Origin: Limnohabitans sp.
Lineage (GTDB): Bacteria > Pseudomonadota > Gammaproteobacteria > Burkholderiales > Burkholderiaceae_C
Length of the DNA: 64,000 nt
Direction: 5' to 3'
Assembly (NCBI RefSeq): GCF_017848645.1
Contig: NZ_JAFEIF010000018.1
Coordinates: 22,772-86,771 of the forward strand
Under the pieces are notes generated by a model. The model was not told where the DNA came from. It searched no databases and saw nothing but the letters and a program-made list of their open reading frames with translations. Shown here piece after piece: positions 48,096-61,357 of the stretch; positions within the stretch are counted from its first letter, which is position 1, and each line of letters begins with the position of its first letter. Both the position numbers and the translations under genes were made by a program.

Positions 48096-50174
48096 TCAAA
48101 GCGCTGTCGATGTGGCTTCTTCGAGCAAAGAGGTCAGCTCCAGCCAGCGTTCTTCCAGGCTCGTCACTTCTTCGGCCAGGGCTTTGAGGCGACGGCCTGC
48201 ATCGGCCATGTCGGCTGGCGACACGGGCGTGGTCAGCAGCGCTTCCAGTCGGGTTTTTTCGGCTTCGATGCTGGCCATGCGCTGCTCGTTTTGTTCCAGC
48301 TCGCGCTTGAGCGGCCGGGTTTGAGCGGCGAGTTGCTGGCGTTTTTGAGCGTCGAGTTTGCGCTGCTCGGCACTGCTCAGGCCCGGTGTGCTGTTTTGCG
48401 GTGCCGCTGAAGCGCTTGGCTTGGGGGCAGCCCCTGAGGCAGGGGTGAGCGCCGCACCTGCATGTGCTGTGTCGCTCGGCACACTGGCTTTGGTTGTTGG
48501 AACGGGTTCTGCCGCTCCCGTGGCCAAGGCATCTCGGGCCGAATTTTTGGCCGCTTCGCGCAAGCGTTTGGATTCTTCCAGCAAATACTTCTGGTAGTCG
48601 TCCAGGTCGCCGTCAAAGGGCTCGACCTTGCCACGGCCCACCATCCAGAACTCGTCGCACACGGCGCGCAACAACGCACGGTCGTGGCTGACCAGCATGA
48701 CGGTGCCTTCGAACTCGTTGAGCGCCATGGACAGCGCTTCGCGGGTGGCCAGGTCTAGGTGGTTGGTGGGCTCGTCCAGCAGCAAAAGGTTAGGGCGCTG
48801 CCACACGATCATGGCCAGCACCAGGCGGGCTTTTTCGCCGCCGCTCATGGTGCCCACAGCCTGCTTGACCATGTCGCCCGTGAAGTTGAAAGTGCCCAGG
48901 TAGTTGCGCAAATCCTGCTCGCGGCTGGGCTCGCCGCTGTTTGGGCCCAGCTCTTTGGCCAGGCGGATCATGTGCTCCAGCGGGTTGTCTTGCGGGTGCA
49001 GCACATCGAGTTCCTGCTGGGCAAAGTAGCCGATGTTCAGGCCTTTGCCCTCAGTCAGCGTGCCCGCCAGCAGCGGCATGGTGCGGGCGATGGTTTTGAC
49101 CAGGGTCGACTTGCCCTGGCCGTTCGCGCCCAAAATGCCGATGCGCTGGCCTGCCAGCACCGATTTGCTCACGCCTTGCAAAATGGCTTTGGGCTCCTCG
49201 TCCACGATGTAGCCAAAGCTCGCCTCGCTGATCGCCAGCATCGGGTTGGGCAGGTTGTTGGGCTCCTTGAAGCCGAAGGTGAACTCGGCATCGGCCAACA
49301 GAGGGGCCACTTTTTCCATGCGCTCGAGCGCCTTGACCCGGCTTTGTGCCTGCTTGGCCTTGCTGGCTTGGGCTTTGAAGCGGTTGATGAATTTTTGCAG
49401 GTGGGCGATTTTGTCTTGCTGCTTGGCAAACGAGGCTTGTTGCAGCTCCATTTGCTGGGCGCGCAGGATTTCAAAGCCGCTGTAGTTGCTGCCGTAACGG
49501 GTCAGTTTGGCGTGGTCGATGTGCAGGGTGACGTTGGTCACCGCGTCCAGAAATTCTCGGTCGTGGCTGATCACGATCATGGTGCCCGCGTAACGTTGCA
49601 GCCAGGCTTCCAGCCAAACCAGGGCGTCCAAGTCCAAGTGGTTGGTGGGTTCGTCGAGCAGCAGAATGTCGGACGGGCACATCAGCGCCCGGGCCAGCTG
49701 CAAGCGCATGCGCCAGCCGCCCGAAAAACTGTTGACCGGGTTGTTGAGTTCATCGACCCGAAAACCCAATCCCAAGATCAAGGCTTCGGCGCGGGGCAGG
49801 GCGTCGTGGTCGCCTGCGTCGGCCAGGTCGGTGTACACATGGGCCATCTCCATGCCGTCGCCACTGGCTTCGGCAGCCACGAGGCGCTGGCGCAGTTCGG
49901 CCAGGCGGGTGTCGCCTTCCAGCACAAACTCAGACGCTGCTTGATCGGTCTCAGGCATGTTCTGCGCGACCTGACCCATGCGCCAGGCTTTGGGCATGTC
50001 AAAGTCACCGCCGTCCTCGTGCAAGGTGCCGTTGAACAGCGCAAACAAGGTGGATTTGCCCGCGCCGTTGCGACCGACCAAACCGACCTTTTCTCCGGGG
50101 TTGAGGGTGACCGAAGCTTGGTCCAGCAGCACCTTGGTGCCTCGGCGGAGGGTGACGTTTTTGAGGTTGATCAT
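48096..50174 (-). CDS. ABC-F family ATPase (YheS-like)
   Basis: Ribosome-associated ABC-F protein of 692 residues, soluble, with two ATPase cassettes in one chain. Walker A motifs are GLVGRNGAGKST and GILGANGQGKST. Signature motifs are NSFSGGWRMRLQLA and GTMSGGEKARLVLA. The interdomain linker is long and basic/Gln-rich. The C-terminal 130 residues include an Ala/Pro stretch and then a charged coiled coil (AEQRKLDAQKRQQLAAQT, and so on), as in YheS. The likely role is rescuing or tuning stalled ribosomes. It stands alone between the tRNA and prmB. Confidence 0.93.
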   Translation of the reverse strand: MINLKNVTLRRGTKVLLDQASVTLNPGEKVGLVGRNGAGKSTLFALFNGTLHEDGGDFDMPKAWRMGQVAQNMPETDQAASEFVLEGDTRLAELRQRLVAAEASGDGMEMAHVYTDLADAGDHDALPRAEALILGLGFRVDELNNPVNSFSGGWRMRLQLARALMCPSDILLLDEPTNHLDLDALVWLEAWLQRYAGTMIVISHDREFLDAVTNVTLHIDHAKLTRYGSNYSGFEILRAQQMELQQASFAKQQDKIAHLQKFINRFKAQASKAKQAQSRVKALERMEKVAPLLADAEFTFGFKEPNNLPNPMLAISEASFGYIVDEEPKAILQGVSKSVLAGQRIGILGANGQGKSTLVKTIARTMPLLAGTLTEGKGLNIGYFAQQELDVLHPQDNPLEHMIRLAKELGPNSGEPSREQDLRNYLGTFNFTGDMVKQAVGTMSGGEKARLVLAMIVWQRPNLLLLDEPTNHLDLATREALSMALNEFEGTVMLVSHDRALLRAVCDEFWMVGRGKVEPFDGDLDDYQKYLLEESKRLREAAKNSARDALATGAAEPVPTTKASVPSDTAHAGAALTPASGAAPKPSASAAPQNSTPGLSSAEQRKLDAQKRQQLAAQTRPLKRELEQNEQRMASIEAEKTRLEALLTTPVSPADMADAGRRLKALAEEVTSLEERWLELTSLLEEATSTAL

Positions 50175-50386
50175 GAAAAAGCAGTGACCGGACAGGTTCC
50201 GGGATAAGGGGCGTGGTCAGCAGGAGGCTGACGCTGCAACGGGCATAACCCGGTATTTTCGCCGATGTGGGCTTGGGCCCATGGTCACGAGGCCACCGTG
50301 GACCCGATTGCGCGTGATGCTGGTCAGCCGCAAGCGCCGCGCCGTGCCGCAAAAGGGGCCAGCCGGATGGCTGCGGCCAGAATTTT

Positions 50387-51265
50387 TCAGAGGTGCAACA
50401 AGGCTTCCCGGGTGATCAGCAGCACTTGGTCGTCGCCTGCACTGGTGTCCAGCCAAGCCACTTCGAGTTCTGGAAAGGCGGCCATGAAGTGGTCCACCTC
50501 GTTGCCAATCTCCAGCACCAGCACTGCGTGCTCGCTCATCCGCTCAGGCGCCTGCTTGAAGAGCTGGCGCACAAAGTCCATGCCATCGGTGCCGCCTGCC
50601 AGCGCCAGTTCAGGCTCGGCGCGGTACTCGGCGGGCAGCGCGTCCATGCTGGCCTGGCACACATAAGGCGGGTTGCACAGGATCAAGTCAAATGGTCCGG
50701 GCAGGGCAGACAGGCCATCGCTGTGCACCAGCGTCACGCGCTCTTGCAGATCGTGGCGTTCCAGGTTGATGGCGGCCACGGCCAGCGCGTCGTCAGAAAT
50801 ATCGGCCCCAGTCACCTGCACCTCGGGCCAAGCCAGTGCCGCCAGCACGGCCAGGCTGCCGTTGCCGGTGCACAGGTCCAGCACCTGTTTGGTTTGATCG
50901 CTCAGCCAAGCGTCGATGGTGCCGTCGGCCAGCACCTCGGCGATCAAGCTGCGCGGCACGATGGCCCGCTCGTCGATGTAAAACGACACGCCTTGTAACC
51001 AGGCCTCACGCGTAAGGTAAGCAGCAGGTTTACGGGTGGTGATGCGCTCCTCGATCAGCGTTGTGCAAGCGGCTTGCTGCTCGGCAGTCACGGCTTGATC
51101 GGCGACATCATGGAGATCCGTGTCGAGCGGCAGGCCCAAGCGCCAGAGCACCAGCCAGACGGCTTCGTCAAAAGCGCTTTGGGTGCCGTGGCCAAACGCC
51201 ACGCCTGAAGCTTCCAGGCGCTTCGCAGCTTGTTCGATCAGGGCATGCAGGGTCATGGCGCTCAT
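50387..51265 (-). CDS. prmB: Ribosomal protein uL3 glutamine N5-methyltransferase PrmB
   Basis: Methylates Gln150 of ribosomal protein uL3. The 292 residues have the helical N-terminal domain, the SAM-binding [16 protein letters not shown] near 130, and the catalytic NPPY motif ([19 protein letters not shown]). The longer N-terminal part and the [14 protein letters not shown] stretch favour PrmB over PrmC. The start overlaps the dapE stop (ATGA), so it is translated with the lysine genes. About 210 bases without a visible gene separate its stop from the ABC-F start. Confidence 0.93.
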   Translation of the reverse strand: MSAMTLHALIEQAAKRLEASGVAFGHGTQSAFDEAVWLVLWRLGLPLDTDLHDVADQAVTAEQQAACTTLIEERITTRKPAAYLTREAWLQGVSFYIDERAIVPRSLIAEVLADGTIDAWLSDQTKQVLDLCTGNGSLAVLAALAWPEVQVTGADISDDALAVAAINLERHDLQERVTLVHSDGLSALPGPFDLILCNPPYVCQASMDALPAEYRAEPELALAGGTDGMDFVRQLFKQAPERMSEHAVLVLEIGNEVDHFMAAFPELEVAWLDTSAGDDQVLLITREALLHL

Positions 51266-52434
51266 GCGGGCAGACCCGCGTTGAGTTGTTCCAAAGTGCG
51301 GCGGTAGATGTTTTTGAGCGGCGCGATGTCGGCCAGCGCCACATGCTCATTCACTTTGTGGATGGTCGCATTGGGTGGGCCGAACTCGATGACTTGCGGG
51401 CAGATTTGTGCGATGAAGCGGCCGTCGCTGGTGCCGCCCGTGGTGGAAAGCTCGGTCTTCAGACCGGTTTCATCCGTGATGGCTTGCTGGATGGCGGCCA
51501 CCAGAGTACCAGGCGTGGTCAGAAATGGCAGGCCACCCAGGGTCCATGCCAGCTCGTACTTCAGACCGTGTTGGTCGAGCACCGCTTGCAGCCGCTGCTG
51601 CAGGCTTTCGGGCGTGGACTCGGTGCAAAAGCGGAAGTTGAAGTCGACCACGCAGTCTCCAGGGATCACGTTGCTCGCGCCTGTGCCCGCGTGGATGTTG
51701 CTGACCTGCCAGCTGGTGGGCGGGAAGAAGGTGTTGCCTTCGTCCCAGCGGATGGCCACCAGCTCGGCCAGCGCAGGCGCCAGGCGGTGGATCGGGTTGT
51801 CGGCCAAGTGCGGGTAGGCGATGTGGCCTTGCACGCCCTTCACGGTGAGCTTGCCGCTCAGGGTGCCGCGCCGGCCGTTCTTGATCATGTCGCCGGTTTG
51901 CTGCACGGATGTGGGTTCACCCACGATGCAAAACTGTGGTGCGTCGCCACGGGCTTGCAGCTTTTCACAAACGACCACGGTGCCGTCAAGGGCCGGTCCT
52001 TCTTCGTCGCTGGTCAGCAAAAAGGCGATGCCCAAAGCCGGATTGGGGTTGGCCGCCAGAAACTCCTGCACCGCCACGACCATCGCCGCCAGCGAGGTTT
52101 TCATGTCGCTTGCGCCGCGACCAAACAGCTTGCCGTCTTTGTGGGTGGGGGTGAAGGGGTCACTGTCCCATTGCGCGAGCGGCCCGGTGGGCACCACGTC
52201 GGTGTGCCCGGCAAAGGCCAGGGTCTGGCCCGAGGTGCCTGCGCGTTTGGCCCAGAGGTTTCGCACGCGGAAGGTGTCGGGGCCGGAGTCCATGAATTCG
52301 CAGACAAAGCCCAGGGGCTTCAAAGCCTCGGTGATCAGGTCCAAGCAGCCCGCATCGTCGGGCGTGACGGAGGGGCGGGCGATCAGCTGCTCGGCCAGGC
52401 GCAGGGTGTCGTGGCAGGTGGTGGCGGTGTTCAT
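51262..52434 (-). CDS. dapE: Succinyl-diaminopimelate desuccinylase
   Basis: Zinc hydrolase that removes succinate from N-succinyl-LL-diaminopimelate on the lysine/peptidoglycan route. Metal-ligand motifs are intact: [28 protein letters not shown] and [11 protein letters not shown], with [12 protein letters not shown] near the end. It has 390 residues. It follows dapC by three bases and overlaps prmB by four. dapD, which often lies between dapC and dapE in relatives, is absent here. Confidence 0.96.
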   Translation of the reverse strand: MNTATTCHDTLRLAEQLIARPSVTPDDAGCLDLITEALKPLGFVCEFMDSGPDTFRVRNLWAKRAGTSGQTLAFAGHTDVVPTGPLAQWDSDPFTPTHKDGKLFGRGASDMKTSLAAMVVAVQEFLAANPNPALGIAFLLTSDEEGPALDGTVVVCEKLQARGDAPQFCIVGEPTSVQQTGDMIKNGRRGTLSGKLTVKGVQGHIAYPHLADNPIHRLAPALAELVAIRWDEGNTFFPPTSWQVSNIHAGTGASNVIPGDCVVDFNFRFCTESTPESLQQRLQAVLDQHGLKYELAWTLGGLPFLTTPGTLVAAIQQAITDETGLKTELSTTGGTSDGRFIAQICPQVIEFGPPNATIHKVNEHVALADIAPLKNIYRRTLEQLNAGLPA

Positions 52435-52437
52435 GGT

Positions 52438-53652
52438 TCAGACTTTGCTGGGGTGGGCACGCACAAAGCGGGCGATGCGCTCGGCCGCTTCCAGGCACTC
52501 GGCGGTCTCCGCTACCAGCGCCATGCGGATGCGGCCCTGGCCGGGGTTGCTGCCGTTGAAATCCCTCGCCAAATAGCTGCCGGGCAGCACGGTGACGTGT
52601 TCCGCTTCATAAAGCGCTTGGGCAAACGCGGCGGCGTCGCCCTGCCAGCCCGCAGGCACGCCCGCCCAGAGGTAAAAGCTCGCGTCAGGCAGCTTCACAT
52701 CCAGCACTTCGCCCAGCACGGGGGTGACCTGGGCGAACTTGGTGCGGTACTGGTTGCGGTTGTCCACCACATGCGCTTCGTCGCCCCAGGCGGCCACGCT
52801 GGCGGCTTGCACCACGGGGCTCATGGCGCTGCCGTGGTAGGTGCGGTACAGCAAAAACTGCTTGATGATGGCCGCATCTCCGGCCACAAAGCCGCTGCGC
52901 AGGCCGGGCACGTTGCTGCGTTTGCTGAGACTCGTGAACGAGATCAGGCGTTTGAAGTCGGTGCGGCCCAGCTGATGGGCGGCTTCCAAGCCGCCCAAAG
53001 GCGCTTCGTCGCGGAAGTAAATCTCGCTGTAGCACTCGTCGGACGCGATCACGAATCCGTGCTGGTCGGACAGGGCAAACAGCTTTTCCCATTCCGATAG
53101 CGGCATGACCGCGCCCGTGGGGTTGCCGGGCGAGCAAACGAACAAAAGCTGCGTGCGGGCCCAGACTTCGGCGGGCACGCTGTCCCAGTCGTTGGCAAAG
53201 TTGCGGGCCGGGTCGCTGGGCACGTAATAAGGCTCGGCACCTGACAGCAAGGCCGCGCCTTCGTAGATTTGATAAAAAGGGTTGGGGCTGACCACGGTGG
53301 CGCCGGGTCGGGTCGGGTCGATCACGGTTTGCGTCAGGGCAAACAGGGCTTCGCGCGAGCCGTTCACGGGCAACACCTGCGTGACAGGGTCCAGGGCCAA
53401 GTTGTAACGGCTTTGCAACCAAGCGGCGCAGGCTTTGCGCAGGCTGGGCTCACCGGCTGTCGCTGGGTAAGCCGACAGGCCTGTGGCCACCGAGGCCTTG
53501 AGTGCTTCTTGAATGAAGGCAGGCGTGGCGTGCTTGGGCTCGCCAATGCCCAAGCTGATGTGGCGCAGGGCTGGGTTGGGCGTGACGCTGGCGAACAGCT
53601 GTTTGAGCCGTTCAAAAGGATAGGGTTGCAGCTTGGTGAGGAGGGGATTCAT
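52438..53652 (-). CDS. dapC: Succinyldiaminopimelate transaminase DapC
   Basis: PLP aminotransferase of the succinylase branch of lysine synthesis. It begins MNPLLTKLQPYPFERLKQLF, the typical DapC N-terminus. Class I motifs are SPGNPTGAVMPLSEW, VIASDECYSEIYF, and the PLP lysine in SFTSLSKRSNVPGLRSGF. It has 404 residues. It heads the leftward group dapC-dapE-prmB and diverges from smc across about 160 bases. The context with dapE supports DapC over a general aspartate aminotransferase. Confidence 0.92.
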   Translation of the reverse strand: MNPLLTKLQPYPFERLKQLFASVTPNPALRHISLGIGEPKHATPAFIQEALKASVATGLSAYPATAGEPSLRKACAAWLQSRYNLALDPVTQVLPVNGSREALFALTQTVIDPTRPGATVVSPNPFYQIYEGAALLSGAEPYYVPSDPARNFANDWDSVPAEVWARTQLLFVCSPGNPTGAVMPLSEWEKLFALSDQHGFVIASDECYSEIYFRDEAPLGGLEAAHQLGRTDFKRLISFTSLSKRSNVPGLRSGFVAGDAAIIKQFLLYRTYHGSAMSPVVQAASVAAWGDEAHVVDNRNQYRTKFAQVTPVLGEVLDVKLPDASFYLWAGVPAGWQGDAAAFAQALYEAEHVTVLPGSYLARDFNGSNPGQGRIRMALVAETAECLEAAERIARFVRAHPSKV

Positions 53653-53812
53653 AACCCGATTATCCGGGATGGAGGGTGCCCGTTGGTCCTTGGGCTTGTC
53701 AGCGCGTTATTCACCATGCCTGTCGGGTAACATTGACGTTTAAACGGTGTTGGCCATTTGGGCTAGCCCTTTTATCTGATCTTCAACCGATCCGACCACC
53801 AACCGAACCGCC

Positions 53813-56800
53813 GTGCGCCTCAATTCCATCAAGCTTTCGGGCTTCAAATCGTTTGCCGAACCGACCAACTTCCTGCTGCCCGGGCAGCTGGTGGGTGTGG
53901 TCGGCCCCAACGGTTGCGGCAAATCCAACATCATGGATGCGGTGCGTTGGGTGCTGGGCGAGTCCAAGGCGTCTGAATTGCGTGGCGAGTCCATGCAGGA
54001 CGTGATTTTCAACGGCACCACCACCCGCAAACCGGCCAGCCGTGCCAGTGTGGAGCTGGTGTTCAGCAACGAAGACCACCGCGCAGGCGGGCAATGGGGC
54101 CAGTTTGCCGAAATTGCCGTCAAGCGCGTGCTGACCCGCGACGGCAACAGCAGCTACTACATCAACAACCAGCCGGTGCGCCGCCGCGATGTGCAGGACG
54201 TGTTTTTGGGCACGGGCCTGGGCCCACGCGCTTACGCCATCATCGGCCAAGGGACGATCAGCCGCATCATCGAATCGCGCCCCGAAGAGCTGCGCTTGTT
54301 CCTCGAAGAGGCTGCAGGTGTCTCCAAATACAAGGAACGCCGCCGAGAGACCGAAAACCGCCTGTCCGACACCCGCGAGAACCTGACCCGGGTCGACGAC
54401 ATCCTGCGCGAGCTGAACGCCAACCTGGAAAAGCTGGAAAAGCAGGCCGAGGTGGCGCACCGCTACAACAGCCTGCAGGCCGACAGCACCCTCAAGCAAC
54501 ACCAGCTGTGGTTTTTGAAGCGCCGCGACGCCGAGGCCGACCAGGCCCGCATGAAGGCCGACGTGGACCAGGCTGTGAATGCGCTCGAATCGCGCATGGC
54601 CGATCTCAGGCACGTCGAGGCCGATCTGGAAACCATCCGCCAGGCGCATTACGCAGCCGGTGACCAGGTCAACCAGGCGCAAGGCAAGCTTTATGAAGCC
54701 AGCGCCGAAGTGGGGCGTCTGGAGGCCGAAATTCGCTTCGTGGTCGAAGGCCGCCAACGCGCTGAGCAGCGACTGCAGCAGCTGATCGAGCAAACCGCCC
54801 AATGGGGCACCCGCAGCCAGGACGCCCAAGCCGAGCTGGAAACCCTGTCCGAACAAGCGGCCATGGCCGAGGACCAGAGCATGACGCTGGCGGCGCAGGT
54901 GGAAGACCAGGCCATGGCCTTGCCCGATCTGGAAGAAGCCCTGCGCAGAGCCCAAAACGACGCCACCACCCAACGCGCCAGCGTGGTGCAGGTGCAGCAG
55001 CAAATTGGCGTGCTGGCTGCTGACCAGCGCAACGTTGAAGAACAATCGCGCCAGCTGGACACCCGCCGCGAACGCCTGCTGGCCGACCGCAACGCCCTGG
55101 CCGCGCCCGACGAGGCCCGCCTTGGCCACTTGCAAGAACAACTGGCCGAGGCCGAGGCCTTGTCGGCAGAGTCCGAAGCGCGGCTGCAGGACCTGCAAGA
55201 ACAGGTGCCCGCGCTCGACGAAGACCGCCGCACACGCCAAAGCGCGGTGAACCAGGAGTCGTCCAAGCTGGCCGACCTGAGCGCCCGAATCGAGGCGCTC
55301 AAGGCCTTGCAAGAAAAAGTGCGCACCGACGGCAAGCTCAAACCCTGGCTGGCCAAGCACGGCATGGAGGGCCTGGAAGGCCTGTGGAGCCGCATCCACA
55401 TCGAGCCGGGCTGGGAAAACGCGCTTGAATCCGCCCTGCGCGAGCGCCTTTCGGCCCTGGAAGTCTCGCGCCTGGACATGGTGCGCGCCTTTGCCAACGA
55501 CTCGCCGCCCGCCAAATTGAGCTTTTTCAGCCCGCCTTTGGCCGCCAAAGCCGCGCCACGCAGCGGCATGCCCGCAGGCTGCAAGCCTTTGGCCGACTTT
55601 CTGCGCGTGCACGATGCCGGTTTGTCGGCCCTGTTGGTCGACTGGCTGCAAGGCTGCTACACCGCCCCCAATCTGGAAGATGCATTGGCCTGGCGCGGCC
55701 AGCTGCAAGCGGGTGAGACCCTGTTGGTGCAGGCCGGCCATGCAGTTCAACTCAACAGCGTGGTGTTTTACGCGCAAGACTCCGAGCAAGCCGGAATGCT
55801 TGGCCGCGCCCAAGAGATCGAGAACCTGGAAAAACAGCTGCGCGCCCAGACCCTGATTTCAGAAGATAGCCGCAGCGCCCTGGTGCGGGCCGAAGCGGCC
55901 TATGCAGACGCTTCGCAGCGCTTGATCACCGTGCGCCGCGAAGCCAGCGAAAGCCAGTCGCGCACGCACGAGCTGCAGGTCGAGACCCTGCGCCTGTCAC
56001 AGCTGGTGGCGCAAACCCGTGCCCGCAGCGAGCAGATCAACAACGACCTGGCCGAAGTCGAAGCCTTGCTGGGTGACCTGCAAGAGCGCCGTGTCACCGC
56101 CGAAGCCCGCTTTGAAGAGCTGGACATGCAGCTGGCCGATACCCAAGAGCGCCATGCCCAGCTGGACGAGCGCGTGATCGAGGCCGAGCGCAAGCTGTCC
56201 GAATGCCGCGAGCAGCAGCGCAGCCTGGAGCGTCGGGCGCAAGAGGCGCAGTTTTCACAGCGCAGCCTGGACGCCCGCCGCGCCGAGCTCAACCGCACCA
56301 TCGAGACTGCGCAGCAGCAGGTGAGCAGCATCGACGCGGAAATGCAACGCGCCCGTGACGAGCTGAGCCGCTTGACCGATGCCGCAGCCCAAGCGGGTTT
56401 GCAAAATGTGCTGGCCGTCAAACTCGAGCGCGAGCAAGCCTTGGGCGCTTGCCGCAGCGCCTACGACGACCTCACCGCCAAACTGCGCGCCAGCGACGAG
56501 CGCCGCGTGAGTTTTGAGCGCGAACTCGACCCTTTGCGCCAGCGCATCACCGATTTGCAGCTCAAAGAGCAAGCCGCCCGTCTGGGCCTGGAGCAATACA
56601 CCCAGCTGCTGGCCGATGCGCAAGCCGACCTGGAGGCCGTGGCCGCTTCGATCGAGGCGGGTCAGGTGCGCGTGACGGGCCTGCAAGGCGAGATTGACCG
56701 CATCCACCGCGAAATCACGGCGCTTGGCCCGGTCAACCTGGCTGCACTCGAAGAGCTGACCACTTCGCGCGAGCGCAAGGTGTTCCTGGACTCGCAGTGC

Positions 56801-57340
56801 GCCGACCTGACCGATGCGATGAACACGCTGGAAGACGCCATCCGCAAGATCGACGCCGAAACCCGTGAGCTGCTGGGCGGCACTTTCAAGATCGTCAACG
56901 AGCACTTCAGCCGCATGTTCCCCGAGCTGTTTGGGGGTGGCAATGCCCGCTTGGTCATGACTGGCGACGAAATTCTGGACGCGGGTGTTCAGGTGCTGGC
57001 GCAGCCGCCCGGCAAGAAAAACCAGACGATCCACCTGCTCTCAGGCGGCGAAAAGGCCCTCACGGCCATCGCGCTGGTGTTTGCGATTTTCCAGCTCAAC
57101 CCGGCCCCGTTTTGCTTGCTCGACGAGGTGGACGCGCCGCTGGACGACGCCAACACCGAGCGCTACGCCAAACTCGTCAAGGGCATGGGCAAAGAGACCC
57201 AGTTCCTGTTCATCAGCCACAACAAGATCGCCATGGAAATGGCCGAGCAGTTGATCGGTGTGACCATGCAGGAGCAGGGCGTTTCACGCATCGTGGCTGT
57301 GGACATGGAGTCCGCAGTGTCAATGGCCGACGTGGCCTGA
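53813..57340 (+). CDS. smc: Chromosome partition protein Smc
   Basis: SMC ATPase of 1175 residues that organises and segregates chromosomes. The head begins MRLNSIKLSGFKSFAEPTNF, with Walker A GPNGCGKSN near residue 32. Two long coiled coils (about 165-500 and 660-1010) flank a hinge near 520-650. The C-terminal head carries the signature LSGGEKALTAIALVF and Walker B FCLLDEVDAPLDDAN. The start is GTG at 53813. scpA and scpB are not in the window. zipA follows seven bases after the stop. Confidence 0.97.
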   Translation: MRLNSIKLSGFKSFAEPTNFLLPGQLVGVVGPNGCGKSNIMDAVRWVLGESKASELRGESMQDVIFNGTTTRKPASRASVELVFSNEDHRAGGQWGQFAEIAVKRVLTRDGNSSYYINNQPVRRRDVQDVFLGTGLGPRAYAIIGQGTISRIIESRPEELRLFLEEAAGVSKYKERRRETENRLSDTRENLTRVDDILRELNANLEKLEKQAEVAHRYNSLQADSTLKQHQLWFLKRRDAEADQARMKADVDQAVNALESRMADLRHVEADLETIRQAHYAAGDQVNQAQGKLYEASAEVGRLEAEIRFVVEGRQRAEQRLQQLIEQTAQWGTRSQDAQAELETLSEQAAMAEDQSMTLAAQVEDQAMALPDLEEALRRAQNDATTQRASVVQVQQQIGVLAADQRNVEEQSRQLDTRRERLLADRNALAAPDEARLGHLQEQLAEAEALSAESEARLQDLQEQVPALDEDRRTRQSAVNQESSKLADLSARIEALKALQEKVRTDGKLKPWLAKHGMEGLEGLWSRIHIEPGWENALESALRERLSALEVSRLDMVRAFANDSPPAKLSFFSPPLAAKAAPRSGMPAGCKPLADFLRVHDAGLSALLVDWLQGCYTAPNLEDALAWRGQLQAGETLLVQAGHAVQLNSVVFYAQDSEQAGMLGRAQEIENLEKQLRAQTLISEDSRSALVRAEAAYADASQRLITVRREASESQSRTHELQVETLRLSQLVAQTRARSEQINNDLAEVEALLGDLQERRVTAEARFEELDMQLADTQERHAQLDERVIEAERKLSECREQQRSLERRAQEAQFSQRSLDARRAELNRTIETAQQQVSSIDAEMQRARDELSRLTDAAAQAGLQNVLAVKLEREQALGACRSAYDDLTAKLRASDERRVSFERELDPLRQRITDLQLKEQAARLGLEQYTQLLADAQADLEAVAASIEAGQVRVTGLQGEIDRIHREITALGPVNLAALEELTTSRERKVFLDSQCADLTDAMNTLEDAIRKIDAETRELLGGTFKIVNEHFSRMFPELFGGGNARLVMTGDEILDAGVQVLAQPPGKKNQTIHLLSGGEKALTAIALVFAIFQLNPAPFCLLDEVDAPLDDANTERYAKLVKGMGKETQFLFISHNKIAMEMAEQLIGVTMQEQGVSRIVAVDMESAVSMADVA

Positions 57341-57347
57341 GGAAGTT

Positions 57348-60574
<3,227 letters not shown>

Positions 60575-60584
60575 ATGGGGGTGT

Positions 60585-60605
60585 GTAGCGCAGGCTTTGC
60601 GCTAC
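60585..60605. terminator. Hairpin between convergent ligA and serB
   Basis: A perfect 8-bp stem, GTAGCGCA with TGCGCTAC, around a GGCTT loop fills most of the 37-base gap. There is no T-run, so termination efficiency is uncertain. Confidence 0.4.
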
Positions 60606-60611
60606 CGGACC

Positions 60612-61328
60612 TCAGTCAGAGAGAACTTCCAGCAGTCGATCCAAACCACCTTCGTCGATCGCCACCATGGCTTGTGCGCGTACCTTGGGTTTGGCGTGGT
60701 AGGCCACGGACAAACCGGCCACCCCCATCATGGGCAGGTCGTTCGCGCCGTCGCCCATGGCAATGGCTTGGTTGGGTGAGATGCCCATCATCTGGCAAGT
60801 TTCCAACAGGGTTTTGCGCTTTTCTTCGCCGTCGCAAATGTCCCCCCAGGCCTGGTCCACCATCCGGCCTGTGAGCACACCATCGGCCACTTCCAGCACG
60901 TTCGAGCGTGTCCAGTCGATGCCCAGCACATCGCGCACATGGTCGGTGAAATAAGTAAAGCCTCCGGACACCAACAGCACCTTCATGCCCGCCGCCTTGC
61001 AGGCTTTGACCAAATCGGCCGCGCCCGGGTTGAGGCGAAGACGCTCTGTCAGCACCTGCTGCATGTGGCCCACCGTCACACCCTTGAGCAAGGCCACACG
61101 TTGGCGCAAGCTTTCTTTGTAATCGGTGATTTCGCCCCGCATGGCGGCTTCGGTGATGGCCGCCACTTCGGCCTTGCGCCCGGCCGCATCGGCAATTTCA
61201 TCCACGCACTCGATGTTGATCAAGGTCGAGTCCATGTCAAACGCGATCAGCTTGAAATGCGACAAGCGAAGGGGTGCATTGAAACCCTGAAGGGTCAGGC
61301 CGGGGGCGTATTCGGTCGCTGGAGTCAT
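60612..61328 (-). CDS. serB: Phosphoserine phosphatase
   Basis: HAD-family phosphatase, the last step of serine synthesis. The catalytic nucleophile motif is FDMDSTLINIECVDEIAD (DxDST). Motif II lies in VLLVSGGFTYFT, and motifs III/IV include KRKTLLETC and AMGDGANDLPMMGVAG. It is 238 residues from the ATG at 61328, lacking the N-terminal ACT domains of some homologues. The frame remains open upstream but overlaps the next gene. It is the last clearly core gene before the accessory DNA to the right. Confidence 0.96.
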   Translation of the reverse strand: MTPATEYAPGLTLQGFNAPLRLSHFKLIAFDMDSTLINIECVDEIADAAGRKAEVAAITEAAMRGEITDYKESLRQRVALLKGVTVGHMQQVLTERLRLNPGAADLVKACKAAGMKVLLVSGGFTYFTDHVRDVLGIDWTRSNVLEVADGVLTGRMVDQAWGDICDGEEKRKTLLETCQMMGISPNQAIAMGDGANDLPMMGVAGLSVAYHAKPKVRAQAMVAIDEGGLDRLLEVLSD

Positions 61329-61357
61329 CTCATCAATCTCTTGAATTAAAAAACGGC

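Noticed and set aside
50175..50386. Hidden gene between the ABC-F gene and prmB
   Set aside because: About 210 bases with only short frames lacking family-like sequence; treated as promoter and 3' region.
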